A stretch of DNA of 12,740 nt from contig JABMNB010000108.1 of NCBI GenBank assembly GCA_013205335.1, positions 1 through 12,740 on the forward strand, written 5' to 3'. The position numbers were made by a program, and so were the translations under genes. Shown piece after piece: positions 1 to 7,237 of this stretch; position 1 is the stretch's first letter, and each line of letters begins with the position of its first letter. The stretch is from Rhodospirillales bacterium (GTDB taxonomy: Bacteria > Pseudomonadota > Alphaproteobacteria > Reyranellales > Reyranellaceae). The notes under the pieces are model-generated. The model had not been told where the DNA came from and did not search any database. It saw nothing but the letters and a program-made list of their open reading frames with translations.

Positions 1-628
1 ATATTATTGACTTGTTAGTATAATGCCTTTGAAGGCTGATCGTTAGTCAACCAAACGTCGTCACTTCCTGATTTCGCCTGCAGCGTCGCGTCCCTGGATG
101 GCAGCGCTTTAAGTCGGGTTTGGAGACAAGGAGCGTATCAAGGAACCCAGTTTGTCGAGCCGATCGGCGGGCCTGCCCCTATGCGGCCTCCGCGTACAGT
201 TCAAGGTGGGCTGATGGCGTTTCTCCCTGATGGGCCAGGGAGTCTCTCTTGAGAAGAGCGGTTGCTTGTGGGCGTTGAGTCGCCGAAATCCTCCTCGACG
301 CATGCCTCATGCTGGCGGCCATCCAATGCAAACCCACTCAGGCACTACGGGATCGTTCAACGATGCGGCACACGTGGCGAATGGTCTCGTTCATATTATC
401 GATGATATTGGGGCTGCGGCTACTGAGAACCACACGGGACAATATTGGCGACAAACAGATTCATCTCCCCGCTGGCTGAGTCTTGGGGGCTCGGATCAGA
501 CGGGCAAGCGGATGGCGCTTCCCACCCATGCGACGAGACAGATGGCGCCAAAAATTGCGACGAACCGGCAGCCTGGCGTCATCGAAAGGCAATTCTCCGT
601 GCCATAGCTCTCACCCGGTCCGGCCGCT
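1..628. other. No supportable gene
   Basis: I see no convincing gene in this stretch on either strand. The open frames of 60-125 codons here have no clear ribosome binding site and no recognisable motif, and they overlap one another on both strands. The first 60 bases are much more AT-rich than the rest. They include a TATAAT hexamer at 19-24, but the matching -35 would fall outside the window. A short palindrome lies at 25-36 and a TTGACT/AGTCAA inverted pair at 7-12 and 45-50. This could be a gene edge or an old insertion boundary; neither is demonstrable. Confidence 0.5.
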
Positions 629-1357
629 TCAACCGCCGTGAATGAGGGCATCGGGAATCAAGTAGAACTCCCTGCCGTCGACACTGATCCACCAGTTGTC
701 GTCCTTCCGCTGCCACGCAAGCTTTGCATTGTCGCTCGTCGTGAACTGCCTGTCCGCATAGTGGAAGAATCTGTACCCAGACTGACCCCTGGCGATGTTC
801 GCGATCCAGACGTCCGCTGACCGCTTGGACAGATTGCGCACAACCCGGAAGCCGCATTCCCGATCGAGCCCGGGAGCACCCGCAGAGCATTTCACCGAAC
901 CTGAGGCATCCCATTTGTCCGGTCCGGCATTGCCGGCAGTCAGCTTACTTGCATCCGCGGCAACACCCACTTGCAGTGTGTAGTTCACGCTCTCGCCGCG
1001 CCGCGCCGCGTTTCGCATGAGATAGACACGTATCGTGTAGGTGCCACTGGCCGGAAGCGTGCTTTCGAAGCGGTTGCCAGAAGTTGAACCTATGAATAAG
1101 GCCGAATCCGCTCCGGGCGCGATAACGTTGAAATACGCCGACGAATTATCCGGCGTGAAAGCGACCATCAGGGACTGCCCGGCGCCGGCACGCACCCGAT
1201 AGTCAACAGTCTGGTCGCCCGAAATCTTTCCCTTGATTGTGGCGCCGGTCTCGCCTTGCTTGAAGAGGACCTCTTCCTTGCGGATGCTGACATCCGCGGA
1301 CGCGAGCGTCGATGCGGTTACCATGCCGAACAGCACAGACGCCGCTATCAACTTCAC
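629..1357 (-). CDS. Secreted two-domain protein, g-type lysozyme inhibitor-like ('DNA breaking-rejoining protein' type)
   Basis: This is a predicted periplasmic protein of 242 residues from the GTG at 1357. Residues 1-21 form a signal peptide: Lys2, a hydrophobic core and an ASA cleavage site before DVS. Residues 25-131 form a beta-rich domain with the pattern 'G-ATIKGKI-G-QTVDYRV-AGAGQ' and 'SGTYTIRVYLMRNAARR'. It resembles the pre-peptidase C-terminal / g-type lysozyme inhibitor-like fold, often misannotated as DNA breaking-rejoining protein. Residues 149-240 form a second domain with one cysteine pair (Cys157, Cys168) and a typical 'IPDALIHGG' ending. A start at GTG 1378 (249 aa) would overlap the stop of the upstream lipoprotein. 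I prefer 1357 because an AGG lies about 9 bases upstream and the signal peptide then starts cleanly. The open frame reaches 1486, but that extension is antisense-like and covered by the lipoprotein frame. Lysozyme inhibition is inferred from family resemblance only. Confidence 0.8.
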   Translation of the reverse strand: MKLIAASVLFGMVTASTLASADVSIRKEEVLFKQGETGATIKGKISGDQTVDYRVRAGAGQSLMVAFTPDNSSAYFNVIAPGADSALFIGSTSGNRFESTLPASGTYTIRVYLMRNAARRGESVNYTLQVGVAADASKLTAGNAGPDKWDASGSVKCSAGAPGLDRECGFRVVRNLSKRSADVWIANIARGQSGYRFFHYADRQFTTSDNAKLAWQRKDDNWWISVDGREFYLIPDALIHGG

Positions 1358-1370
1358 GAATACCGACCTG

Positions 1371-1526
1371 CTAACCACCCGATGACCCGGGTTCTGCGGG
1401 TGCGGCCGCGCGGAAGCTGTCCCAACCGCCCCGTCCCGGCGTTGCGTAGCGACCATCACTTCCGGGAACTGAGGTGCAACCGACAAGCAGAAGAAGGGCT
1501 ATCGCAGCTACAGAAGCTAATTTCAT
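1371..1526 (-). CDS. Small lipoprotein, 51 aa
   Basis: This short gene lies directly upstream of the secreted protein at 629-1357. Its 51 residues begin with a lipoprotein signal: MKLASVAAIALLLLVGC, with lipobox L-V-G-C and the lipidated cysteine at residue 17. The mature part is a short Gly/Pro/Arg-rich tail. An AGAGGG ribosome binding site sits 4-5 bases before the ATG. The stop codon lies 13 bases upstream of the preferred downstream start (1357), or overlaps the alternative start (1378), so translational coupling is likely. After Thr18 and Ser19 there is no Asp at +2, so outer-membrane sorting is plausible. The mature sequence is not recognised. It may be an entericidin-like or orphan lipoprotein acting with its neighbour at the envelope. 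Confidence 0.65.
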   Translation of the reverse strand: MKLASVAAIALLLLVGCTSVPGSDGRYATPGRGGWDSFRAAAPAEPGSSGG

Positions 1527-1879
1527 TCGACCCTCTGGCAGTAAACGTTAGGAAACTCTCCGAGGCCGCCTTTGCAAACGCGTCTCCCAAGCGACTATTG
1601 GCATCTTCTTAAGTGAACCATGCACTGACGTGAGTCATAGAGCCTTGGTGGCACATGCGTCCATGCTTCAGCTGCTGCAGGACAATGAATCCAGCGCACC
1701 AAACCGTTGCGCTGGCGTCGGTGGGGCAAGCATTCTGGCATCGGCATGTGGACACCAGGAAAGAAGCGCTGTCGCGCTCGGCCTTTTTCACCCCTCGTCC
1801 AGCATCTGCGACGTGCAGCCGATCTTGCCCGTGCTGCGTCGTCTGTCCAGAGAGCGGGTCCAGATCGCCCGCGTGCACA

Positions 1880-2095
1880 AGGGCCTTGCGAAGGCGACGT
1901 ACCTGCTCCCTCGACAGGCAGAAGCTCCAGTTGGCTTTGATGCGCTTGAACGCCTGGCTGCCGGTTCGGCCGATTGAGAGGCTGATTGCGACGATGGTCC
2001 CATTGGCAGGCCCCCTCCGGCGGCGCGACGCCTGACCGTCGCCTCTGCGATCCCCGTTGCCTTACCGCTGGGTTCTTGCCGTCGAGAGTTCCCAT
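1880..2095 (-). pseudogene. Possible decayed resolvase-like helix-turn-helix
   Basis: Three minus-strand frames read in succession give one protein-like stretch. It starts MGTLDGKNPA at 2095, continues GKATGIAEATVRRRAAGG in the next frame, then TIVAISLSIGRTGSQAFKRI in the third. The pattern 'A-VRRLAAGG-PMG-IA--LSIGRT' resembles the C-terminal helix-turn-helix of serine recombinases (resolvase/invertase), which normally follows a GRP hinge. No catalytic domain with its N-terminal serine is visible upstream. At least two frameshifts would be required. The reading is interpretive and may be chance in GC-rich DNA. Confidence 0.28.
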
Positions 2096-2140
2096 GTTCG
2101 CCCCGCCACGGGACATGTTCAGGTCCAACTTCTCGACAGT

Positions 2141-2169
2141 TTGCGAGTTCCAAGACTGGGTGTTAGCAT
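2141..2169 (+). promoter_or_regulatory. Weak sigma70-like promoter candidate before the cyclase gene
   Basis: TTGCGA (2141-2146) and TAGCAT (2164-2169) are separated by exactly 17 bases and lie 134 bases before the cyclase start. Each hexamer matches consensus at four positions, so chance is a real possibility. Confidence 0.22.
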
Positions 2170-2302
2170 TCCTCGAAAGGCGCCTCCCGTAGAATGTCCC
2201 CGCCGTGATGCCGATGGTGAAATCACGGTGATAGCCGTCTCGCGGCGCTCTGCTGGCAGAAGATGTGGTTCGAGTGCCTGGCTGAGATGCTGCGAGGATT
2301 GC

Positions 2303-3052
2303 ATGGCTCACGCTCCGTCATTGATCTGCAAAGGGTGCTGGCAGAACTTGCGCCTGCCGGTACCGCTACGGGGAATCACCTCACTTCCATTCCGGGCTGT
2401 CGGCCTAAAGCCGAGTCGAATGAACCCCAATACCTGCACATTTTGCGAACTGGCCTTCACCACGATCATGCGGGCCCGCAACGTAGACATTGATGCCACG
2501 GTGATGTTCGCCGACCTGCGCGGCTACACCGGGCTGACCGAAACCCTGCCGCCGCAAGCGATGTCCGAACTGCTCGACACCTTCTACGACGCTTGTGGCG
2601 ACGCCATATGGTCCCAGGACGGTTTGCTGAACAAGACGATCGGCGATGCCGTCATGGCGGTATTCAATTTCCCGGTAAGGCACGCCGACCATGCTGCCCG
2701 CGCCGTGGCGTCGGCGCGCCTCCTGCAGGAGGATTGCAGAAGCCGCTTCGCAGAGTTTTCCCGGGCGCATGGTCTCGACGCGCGGTCGCTTGGTGTCGGT
2801 ATAGGAATCGATTCGGGCATCATGAAGTTCGGAGAATTCGGCCGCTCCCATCGAGATCTGACAGCCATCGGGACAGTGGTGAATGTCGCCGCGCGAGCAC
2901 AATCCGCTGCGGCCTCAGGCGCGATTCTCGTTACGCAGCGAGTACACGACCGCACGCCGGCAATCGCCTGGAAGGATGCAGGGCGCGACTATGTCCTGAA
3001 GGGTATCGAGGCACCGGTCAGGCTCTATGCCACGCCAGAACTCGTCCATTGA
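2303..3052 (+). CDS. Class III adenylate/guanylate cyclase with N-terminal CxxC pairs
   Basis: This soluble nucleotide cyclase has 249 residues and makes cAMP (or cGMP) from ATP (or GTP). The start at 2303 is chosen for the GAGG at 2294-2297 and because the conserved N-terminal segment begins there; the frame is open further upstream but looks non-coding. Residues 1-50 carry two cysteine pairs, Cys9/Cys12 (ICKGCW) and Cys45/Cys48 (NTCTFCE), a plausible metal-binding or redox module. The catalytic domain spans about 62-245. Metal-binding Asp71 lies in FADLRGYTG and Asp115 in KTIGDAVMAVF. Lys111 and Asp185 sit at base-recognition positions, consistent with ATP. Asn194 and Arg198 in VVNVAARAQ match the transition-state pair. 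The catalytic set therefore looks complete. There is no membrane segment, HAMP, GAF or response-regulator domain. The neighbours give no pathway clue, and the effector is unknown. Confidence 0.88.
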   Translation: MAHAPSLICKGCWQNLRLPVPLRGITSLPFRAVGLKPSRMNPNTCTFCELAFTTIMRARNVDIDATVMFADLRGYTGLTETLPPQAMSELLDTFYDACGDAIWSQDGLLNKTIGDAVMAVFNFPVRHADHAARAVASARLLQEDCRSRFAEFSRAHGLDARSLGVGIGIDSGIMKFGEFGRSHRDLTAIGTVVNVAARAQSAAASGAILVTQRVHDRTPAIAWKDAGRDYVLKGIEAPVRLYATPELVH

Positions 3053-3193
3053 GAGCGGCCTGACCGCAAGCATTGGTACTCCCGCATCACGGCGGTCTGG
3101 AAAATTGTACCGGGGCACCTCAGGCACTGCTATCCAATCCCGCCTCGCTTGCTTCTCGGCCGTAACTGTTTTTTTACCCAGGGGGAACGTCGG

Positions 3194-4333
3194 ATGAAGT
3201 CCGCTTTGTGCAGGAAACTCGGGATCGAATTTCCCCTGTTCGCCTTCAGCCATTGCCGCGACGTCGTGGCCGCGGTGTCGAATGCCGGTGGCTTCGGCGT
3301 GCTGGGCGCCGTCGCCCACACCGCGGAGAGCCTGGAAATCGATCTCAGGTGGATCGACGAGCATGTCAACGGCAAGCCCTACGGGATCGACCTGCTGATT
3401 CCCAACAAGATGGAGGACAAGGAGGGTGGGCTGACGGCGGCCGACCTCGAGGCGCGCGTGCCCCCCGAACATCGCCGGCATGTCGCCGGCCTGCTCGCCC
3501 AGCACGGCATCGATACCGCCGATCTGTGGTCCGCCGGGCAAGCCGTCCACGACTATACGGACAACATGCGCGAGGGCGGCGCGGCGCGGCTCCTCGATGT
3601 CGCCTTCAGCCATCCCATCAAGCTGTTCGTGAATGCGCTCGGCGTGCCGCCGCCGTCGATCATGGCCCGGGCTCGCGACAAGGGCATCCTGGTGGGCGCT
3701 CTCACCGGCGCCAAGGAACATGCGATCAAACACGCCAAGGCCGGGGTCGACATTCTCGTGGTCGCCGGCACCGAGGCGGGCGGGCACTGTGGCGAGGTCT
3801 CGACGATGGTGCTCGTGCCCGAGGTGCTGCAGGCCGTTGCGGCCTACAAGGACATCGACGTGCTGGCGGCCGGCGGCATCGCGACCGGGCGGCAGATGGC
3901 GGCGTGCATGGCCATGGGCGCCGCCGGCGCCTGGACTGCGTCGGTCTGGCTGACGACGGCGGAGGCCGAGACCACCCCGACGGTGAAGAAGAAAATGCTG
4001 GCCGCGACCTCGCGCGATACCGTGCGGTCGCGCAGCCGGACGGGCAAGCCGACGCGGCAGCTCAAGTCGGCCTGGACCGACGGCTGGCACGGCGAGCACG
4101 CGCCCGATCCGCTGCCGATGCCGCTCCAAGGCCTCATCAGCCGGCCGGCGCTGGCAAAAATCGACAAGCTTGCCGCCAGCGGACATGAGGGCGCCCAGCT
4201 TCTCGCCACCTACTACGTCGGCCAGGCGGTCGGCCTCATGAACACCGAACAGTCGGCGCGGTCGGTAGTCTACGATTTTATGAAGGACTACGCCGAAGCC
4301 GCGGAGCGTCTGGCGGGCACGCTCGAAGACTAG
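3194..4333 (+). CDS. Nitronate monooxygenase-family flavoprotein
   Basis: This is a cytoplasmic FMN-dependent TIM-barrel protein of 379 residues in the nitronate monooxygenase / 2-nitropropane dioxygenase family. Members oxidise alkyl nitronates or act as related FMN oxidoreductases. The start at 3194 has an AGGGGGA about 8 bases upstream. Visible hallmarks are the N-terminal strand and glycine loop 'VSNAGGFGVLGA' (28-39), 'GVDILVVAGTEAGGHCG' (184-200) with His198 in the EAGGH motif where class I enzymes place the catalytic base, and the phosphate-binding 'VLAAGGIATGRQM' (223-235). About 100 C-terminal residues follow the barrel. The length is a little above the 320-350 typical of short class I enzymes and fits the longer rhizobial subgroup. 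It stands alone and converges with the decayed MFS gene downstream. The true substrate cannot be told from sequence. Confidence 0.88.
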   Translation: MKSALCRKLGIEFPLFAFSHCRDVVAAVSNAGGFGVLGAVAHTAESLEIDLRWIDEHVNGKPYGIDLLIPNKMEDKEGGLTAADLEARVPPEHRRHVAGLLAQHGIDTADLWSAGQAVHDYTDNMREGGAARLLDVAFSHPIKLFVNALGVPPPSIMARARDKGILVGALTGAKEHAIKHAKAGVDILVVAGTEAGGHCGEVSTMVLVPEVLQAVAAYKDIDVLAAGGIATGRQMAACMAMGAAGAWTASVWLTTAEAETTPTVKKKMLAATSRDTVRSRSRTGKPTRQLKSAWTDGWHGEHAPDPLPMPLQGLISRPALAKIDKLAASGHEGAQLLATYYVGQAVGLMNTEQSARSVVYDFMKDYAEAAERLAGTLED

Positions 4334-4394
4334 CCCGGCCTCTCGGCGCCGGACGGCCTGAGCACCAGCGTCCACCAGCTCCTCGATACCGGTC

Positions 4395-5358
4395 ACGGCA
4401 ACACCAGGCCCGATATTCCACTGCGTCGTATGCGAAAAGTAGCCTGCCAGCAGCACCGAGGCCGCGCCGACCCGGATTGGCGGGTACCGAGGCGAGCGCG
4501 TTTGCCATGGCATTGGGCATGTTGAGACCATTGCCCCAGCCCATCAGGATCAGCGGCACGATCAGCGCGAGCGGCGTGACTAAGCCGAACCAGGCTGTCG
4601 CCATCATCGCAACCGCCCCGACAGTGAGGATGCCCTGGCCGATCGGGATCAGCAGGATGGGTCCGCCGGAAAAAAACATTGAGGCCGGACGAAGCGCAGG
4701 TGGCCGCAATCATGGGACCCACGAACCGGCGCTCGCGCAGCACGACGCGGAAGCCGTCGATATAGTCGCGCACGACGCCGGTCGTGCGAGGCGGTGCTTC
4801 AGGGGCTGTTTCGCCGACGATGCGCCAGACCGCGGCCATCACCGCGAAGCCGGCGCCGGCCGTGAACCAGAAATTGCTCTGCCAGCCAAAGTGGACCAGC
4901 AACTGTCCCGCTAGCAGCGGTGACAGCGCCGGCGCCAGTGCCATGGCCGACACCATGTAGCCCATCGCCCGTGGCATTTCCGGTCCGGTGCGGCTGTCAC
5001 GAACGATGGCGCGGCCCAGCACCACGCCGCCGCAGGCGCCGCAGGCCTGGATCAGGCGTGAGCCGATCAGGGTCTCGATCGTCGGGCTGAGGGCGCAGCA
5101 GACGCTGCCGATGAGGAAGACGACCATGCTGGCCAGCAGGACCGGCCGCCGGCCTCTGCTGTCCGAGAGCGGGCCCACAACCAGCTGCGCGAAGGCAAAC
5201 GCGAAAAGATAGACCTACAGCGTCAGCCGGGCGGTGCCATAGGCGACATCGAAGCTGCCCGCGATGGTCGGCAGTGATGGCAGTAAGATGCTCAGCGCCA
5301 GCTGCGACGACACTGTCGCGCTCATCAGCAGCCAGATCGGCGGTGTGGTCGTACGCAT
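4395..5358 (-). pseudogene. Inactivated Bcr/CflA-type MFS drug transporter
   Basis: This is the remnant of a 12-helix multidrug efflux permease. Reading from the ATG at 5358, the N-terminal helix (PPIWLLMSATVSSQLALSIL) and 'PSLPTIAGSFDVAYGTARLTL' are intact. Codon 48 (5215-5217) is then TAG, where relatives carry a residue such as Ser (TCG to TAG is one change). The frame continues with the signature loop 'GPLSDSRGRRPVLLAS' and helices to about 4680. A run of seven A (4670-4676) then shifts the frame: with six, the reading passes smoothly into 'NVFSGGPILLIP'. Only about 70 residues separate this from 'MGWGNGLNMPNAMANALASVPANPG', so an internal deletion of several tens of residues is likely. 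A second shift at 4469-4475 leads into 'VGAASVLLAG', after which similarity fades. The reconstructed gene is about 960 bases against about 1200 normally. The several independent lesions make sequencing error an unlikely sole explanation. Confidence 0.85.
5215..5217 (-). other. Nonsense codon inside the MFS reading frame
   Basis: An in-frame TAG sits between 'YGTARLTL' and 'VYLFAFAFAQLVVGPLSD', both clearly part of one MFS protein. It would stop translation after 47 residues. Confidence 0.85.
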
Positions 5359-5444
5359 GCGCGGCGGTTTCAGAGGTCCGGAGAGGGCGTGAGCCCGGGT
5401 TCGTAGCAGCGTTTCGCCGCGCAGGGCAGCACCGACATCTCCCC

Positions 5445-5633
5445 GCGGCGCATGCTATCGTATTCACACATCTCAACCGATGCCTCGCGCGAGTGAAAGA
5501 GGCGTTCAAAAAGCTGAGTCTTTTCAATGCTTATGGCGGCGGTGACGGTGCCAGTTGTGTGGTTGAGACCGCCACGCAAGTCATTGATACGGAATCATTT
5601 TTTGAGATGTGTGAATCGGACAGGCGGCGCATG
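5445..5633. mobile_element. MITE-like element with IS50/Tn5-like ends and target duplication
   Basis: A 10-base direct repeat GCGGCGCATG occurs at 5445-5454 and 5624-5633. Immediately inside it are 22-base terminal inverted repeats at 5455-5476 and 5602-5623. The inner 15 bases (ATTCACACATCTCAA on one arm) match perfectly and 19 of 22 match overall, without gaps. The right arm, read inward, begins CTGTCCGATTCACACATCT, close to the Tn5 mosaic end CTGTCTCTTATACACATCT; IS50 also makes 9-base target duplications. The element is 169 bases long and carries no transposase, so it is a non-autonomous (MITE-like) or solo derivative of an IS4-family element. It sits 97 bases before the start of the MFS pseudogene, in what would have been its promoter region. 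Its assignment to IS50-type ends is by eye. Confidence 0.68.
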
Positions 5634-5767
5634 GCAGGGGCGCTGGCGCCTGCACATGAGGAGAAGGCAGAGCACCGGTGCAGAGACCGCCGAGGCGCGG
5701 AATGTCCAGGCACGGATGCGTCCGGAGTTCGTTGTAGGAGCTTGCGTTGACCGCCAGGATCCGGCGT

Positions 5768-5923
5768 TGACAGGCCGCGCGCATCGCCGAGTTCGCGACA
5801 GGCCAGCAAGCCCGCATCGGAGGTGACGCTCGAACCGTCGAACTCCAGCTTGAGGTCGGGGTCGGGGTCGAAGTCGAGTCGCAGAGCGTCGGATTGGGCG
5901 TCACCCGCTGGCTGCACCCTCAT
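5768..5923 (-). pseudogene. IS1380-family transposase, N-terminal fragment
   Basis: The 52 residues from the ATG at 5923 match the start of IS1380-type DDE transposases: 'MRVQPAGDAQSDALRLDFD' followed by 'LKLEFDGSSVTSDAGLLACRELGDARGLS'. After about residue 52 the frame runs into sequence with no resemblance to the family ('GQRKLLQRTPD...'), so roughly 90% of the transposase is missing. A duplicated DPDPD in the fragment may be a small in-frame insertion. The fragment lies about 135 bases from the MITE-like element, suggesting a local insertion hotspot. I could not identify terminal repeats of the parental element. Confidence 0.78.
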
Positions 5924-6103
5924 CTCCGCCGATCCAACGAAACAGGACGCTGAATCTATGGCGCAAATGGAATCGGCTCGGCCACCTTCAATGGTTCATC
6001 TGGAAAAGCGGGTTGAGACGCCGAAGGATGTCGAACAGAATAAGGTTGCCTAGGACATGCTTCTGTCAGGTGCCAGCGTAACCGACACTTTGGAAGTTCG
6101 ACG

Positions 6104-6967
6104 ATGTGCTTGAGATGGCAGCATTCATTCGGCCAGCGGGCCATAGCCATCGTCGTTGCCGCGCTCACCGTCGCGCACGCACCAGACGTTCGTGCCGCGG
6201 ACTATCCCGGCGCCATAGCGGATCTGCGTGTCGCTCGCGGCGCTGGTACGATTGCCGAGGCATGGCTGGCGGATGCGACCACGCAGTATCGGCACTTCGT
6301 GCTCGGCTCCCCGTACGAAGCGGCGAGCCTGATGGTGCGTCTGCGCGACGGCAAACTCCTGCGACTTACCCTGCCAGAGGATTCGGTGTTTGAGGATCGG
6401 CAGCCCCGCCTTGCCGATCTCGATGGCGATGGGATCGATGAGATCGTGCTCGTTCGCTCCTACCTGCGTCGGGGCGCCGCTCTTGCGGTCATCGCCCTTC
6501 GAGGCGGAGCGCTGTCGATCGTCGCCGAGACGCCACCGACGGGCTCGCCCAATACGTGGTTGAACCCGGCGGGAATCGCCGACTTCGACGGCGACGGACA
6601 GCACGACATAGCCTACGTGCAAATGCCGCACGTGCTCGGATTGCTCCGGGTCTGGACTTTGCGCTCGGGCAGTCTGGTCGAGATCGCGAAAATGCCGGAC
6701 ACATCCAATCATGTAATGGGATCACCGCACCTCGGGCTTTCAGCGGTCGCGGACTTCGATGGTGACGGTGTCGCGGATCTGGCGATCCCGACGAGAGATC
6801 GGACATACCTGCGCTTCCTGTCGTTCAAGGGTGGAGCCCGCGAGCTTGGCCGCAAGCCACTTGAATCGACAGCAGTGTACGACTTCAGGCTGAGGCACGT
6901 GTCGGGCGTACCATTTGTCGACGTCGGGTCCGCCGGCGGCGGATCCGAGCTTATTGGGCTGCGATAA
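6104..6967 (+). CDS. Secreted FG-GAP/VCBS repeat protein
   Basis: This is a predicted exported beta-propeller-like protein of 287 residues. A GGAAG ribosome binding site lies about 7 bases before the ATG. Residues 1-31 form a signal peptide (Arg12, a hydrophobic core AIAIVVAALTVAHA, cleavage near VRA-AD). Three FG-GAP calcium loops of the form D-x-D-G-D-G-x-x-D/E are visible at 105-113 (DLDGDGIDE), 160-168 (DFDGDGQHD) and 217-225 (DFDGDGVAD), each followed by a hydrophobic strand. Three loops in under 300 residues suggest a partial propeller (typical propellers have seven blades). There is no cysteine after the signal peptide and no anchor or LPXTG-like signal. It probably binds calcium and mediates an extracytoplasmic contact; partner and role are unknown. 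The upstream neighbour is the IS1380 scar, so it stands alone. Confidence 0.85.
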   Translation: MCLRWQHSFGQRAIAIVVAALTVAHAPDVRAADYPGAIADLRVARGAGTIAEAWLADATTQYRHFVLGSPYEAASLMVRLRDGKLLRLTLPEDSVFEDRQPRLADLDGDGIDEIVLVRSYLRRGAALAVIALRGGALSIVAETPPTGSPNTWLNPAGIADFDGDGQHDIAYVQMPHVLGLLRVWTLRSGSLVEIAKMPDTSNHVMGSPHLGLSAVADFDGDGVADLAIPTRDRTYLRFLSFKGGARELGRKPLESTAVYDFRLRHVSGVPFVDVGSAGGGSELIGLR

Positions 6968-7237
6968 TTTCATCGCGCAGGCGAGTCCCTGCACGGCATA
7001 CAGCATCTTCGCCAAGGCGTATGGTGCTCGGACGCAATCAGCGTGACGCGAACCACCACCTGTCCCTAAGCACTGACCCTGCCCTGTCCTGTGCCCGGTG
7101 ACGACGTCGTGGGCGAACCGAATAATTGTACGGAAACACCGTTGGGGTAGCTATTGCGGCCCCGCACAACATTGGCTTCCCGGTCGATTGGCTTCCCGGT
7201 CGTTCGAATTTTTCGGCCTCACAGGACAGCCGGGGGC
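6968..7237. other. Spacer with a tandem duplication, no gene
   Basis: This gap lies between the FG-GAP gene and the convergent GFA-family gene. I see no coding signal in it and no clear terminator. The only structure is the 16-base tandem repeat listed separately. Confidence 0.5.
7171..7202. repeat. Perfect 16-base tandem duplication
   Basis: ATTGGCTTCCCGGTCG occurs twice head to tail, at 7171-7186 and 7187-7202, without a mismatch. It lies about 36 bases beyond the stop codon of the GFA-family gene. It looks like a recent slippage duplication in non-coding DNA. Confidence 0.9.

Larger units (their letters stand above)
1614..2302. other. Mostly non-coding spacer, about 690 bases
   Basis: No intact gene is supported here. 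Overlapping open frames on both strands look like mutual shadows. The only protein-like signal is the broken minus-strand helix-turn-helix described at 1880-2095. A weak promoter-like pair for the downstream cyclase is listed at 2141-2169. Confidence 0.5.

Noticed and set aside
7..24. TTGACT plus TATAAT near the left edge as a promoter
   Set aside because: The spacing is only 6 bases; the TATAAT may be a -10, but its -35 would be outside the window.
230..607. 125-codon open frame on the plus strand
   Set aside because: No ribosome binding site, no recognisable motif, low-complexity composition and overlapping frames on both strands.
2057..2302. N-terminal extension of the cyclase to the first ATG of the frame
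   Set aside because: The extension has no domain and Arg-rich text; the ATG at 2303 has a GAGG site and begins the conserved cysteine-containing segment.
3062..3097. GACCGC/GCGGTC inverted pair after the cyclase as a terminator
   Set aside because: A 6-base stem with a 24-base gap and no T-run is not a credible terminator.
2915..4531. 538-codon open frame on the minus strand
   Set aside because: It is antisense to the nitronate monooxygenase gene, which has motifs, a ribosome binding site and family length. Only its first ~40 codons carry the tail of the MFS pseudogene.
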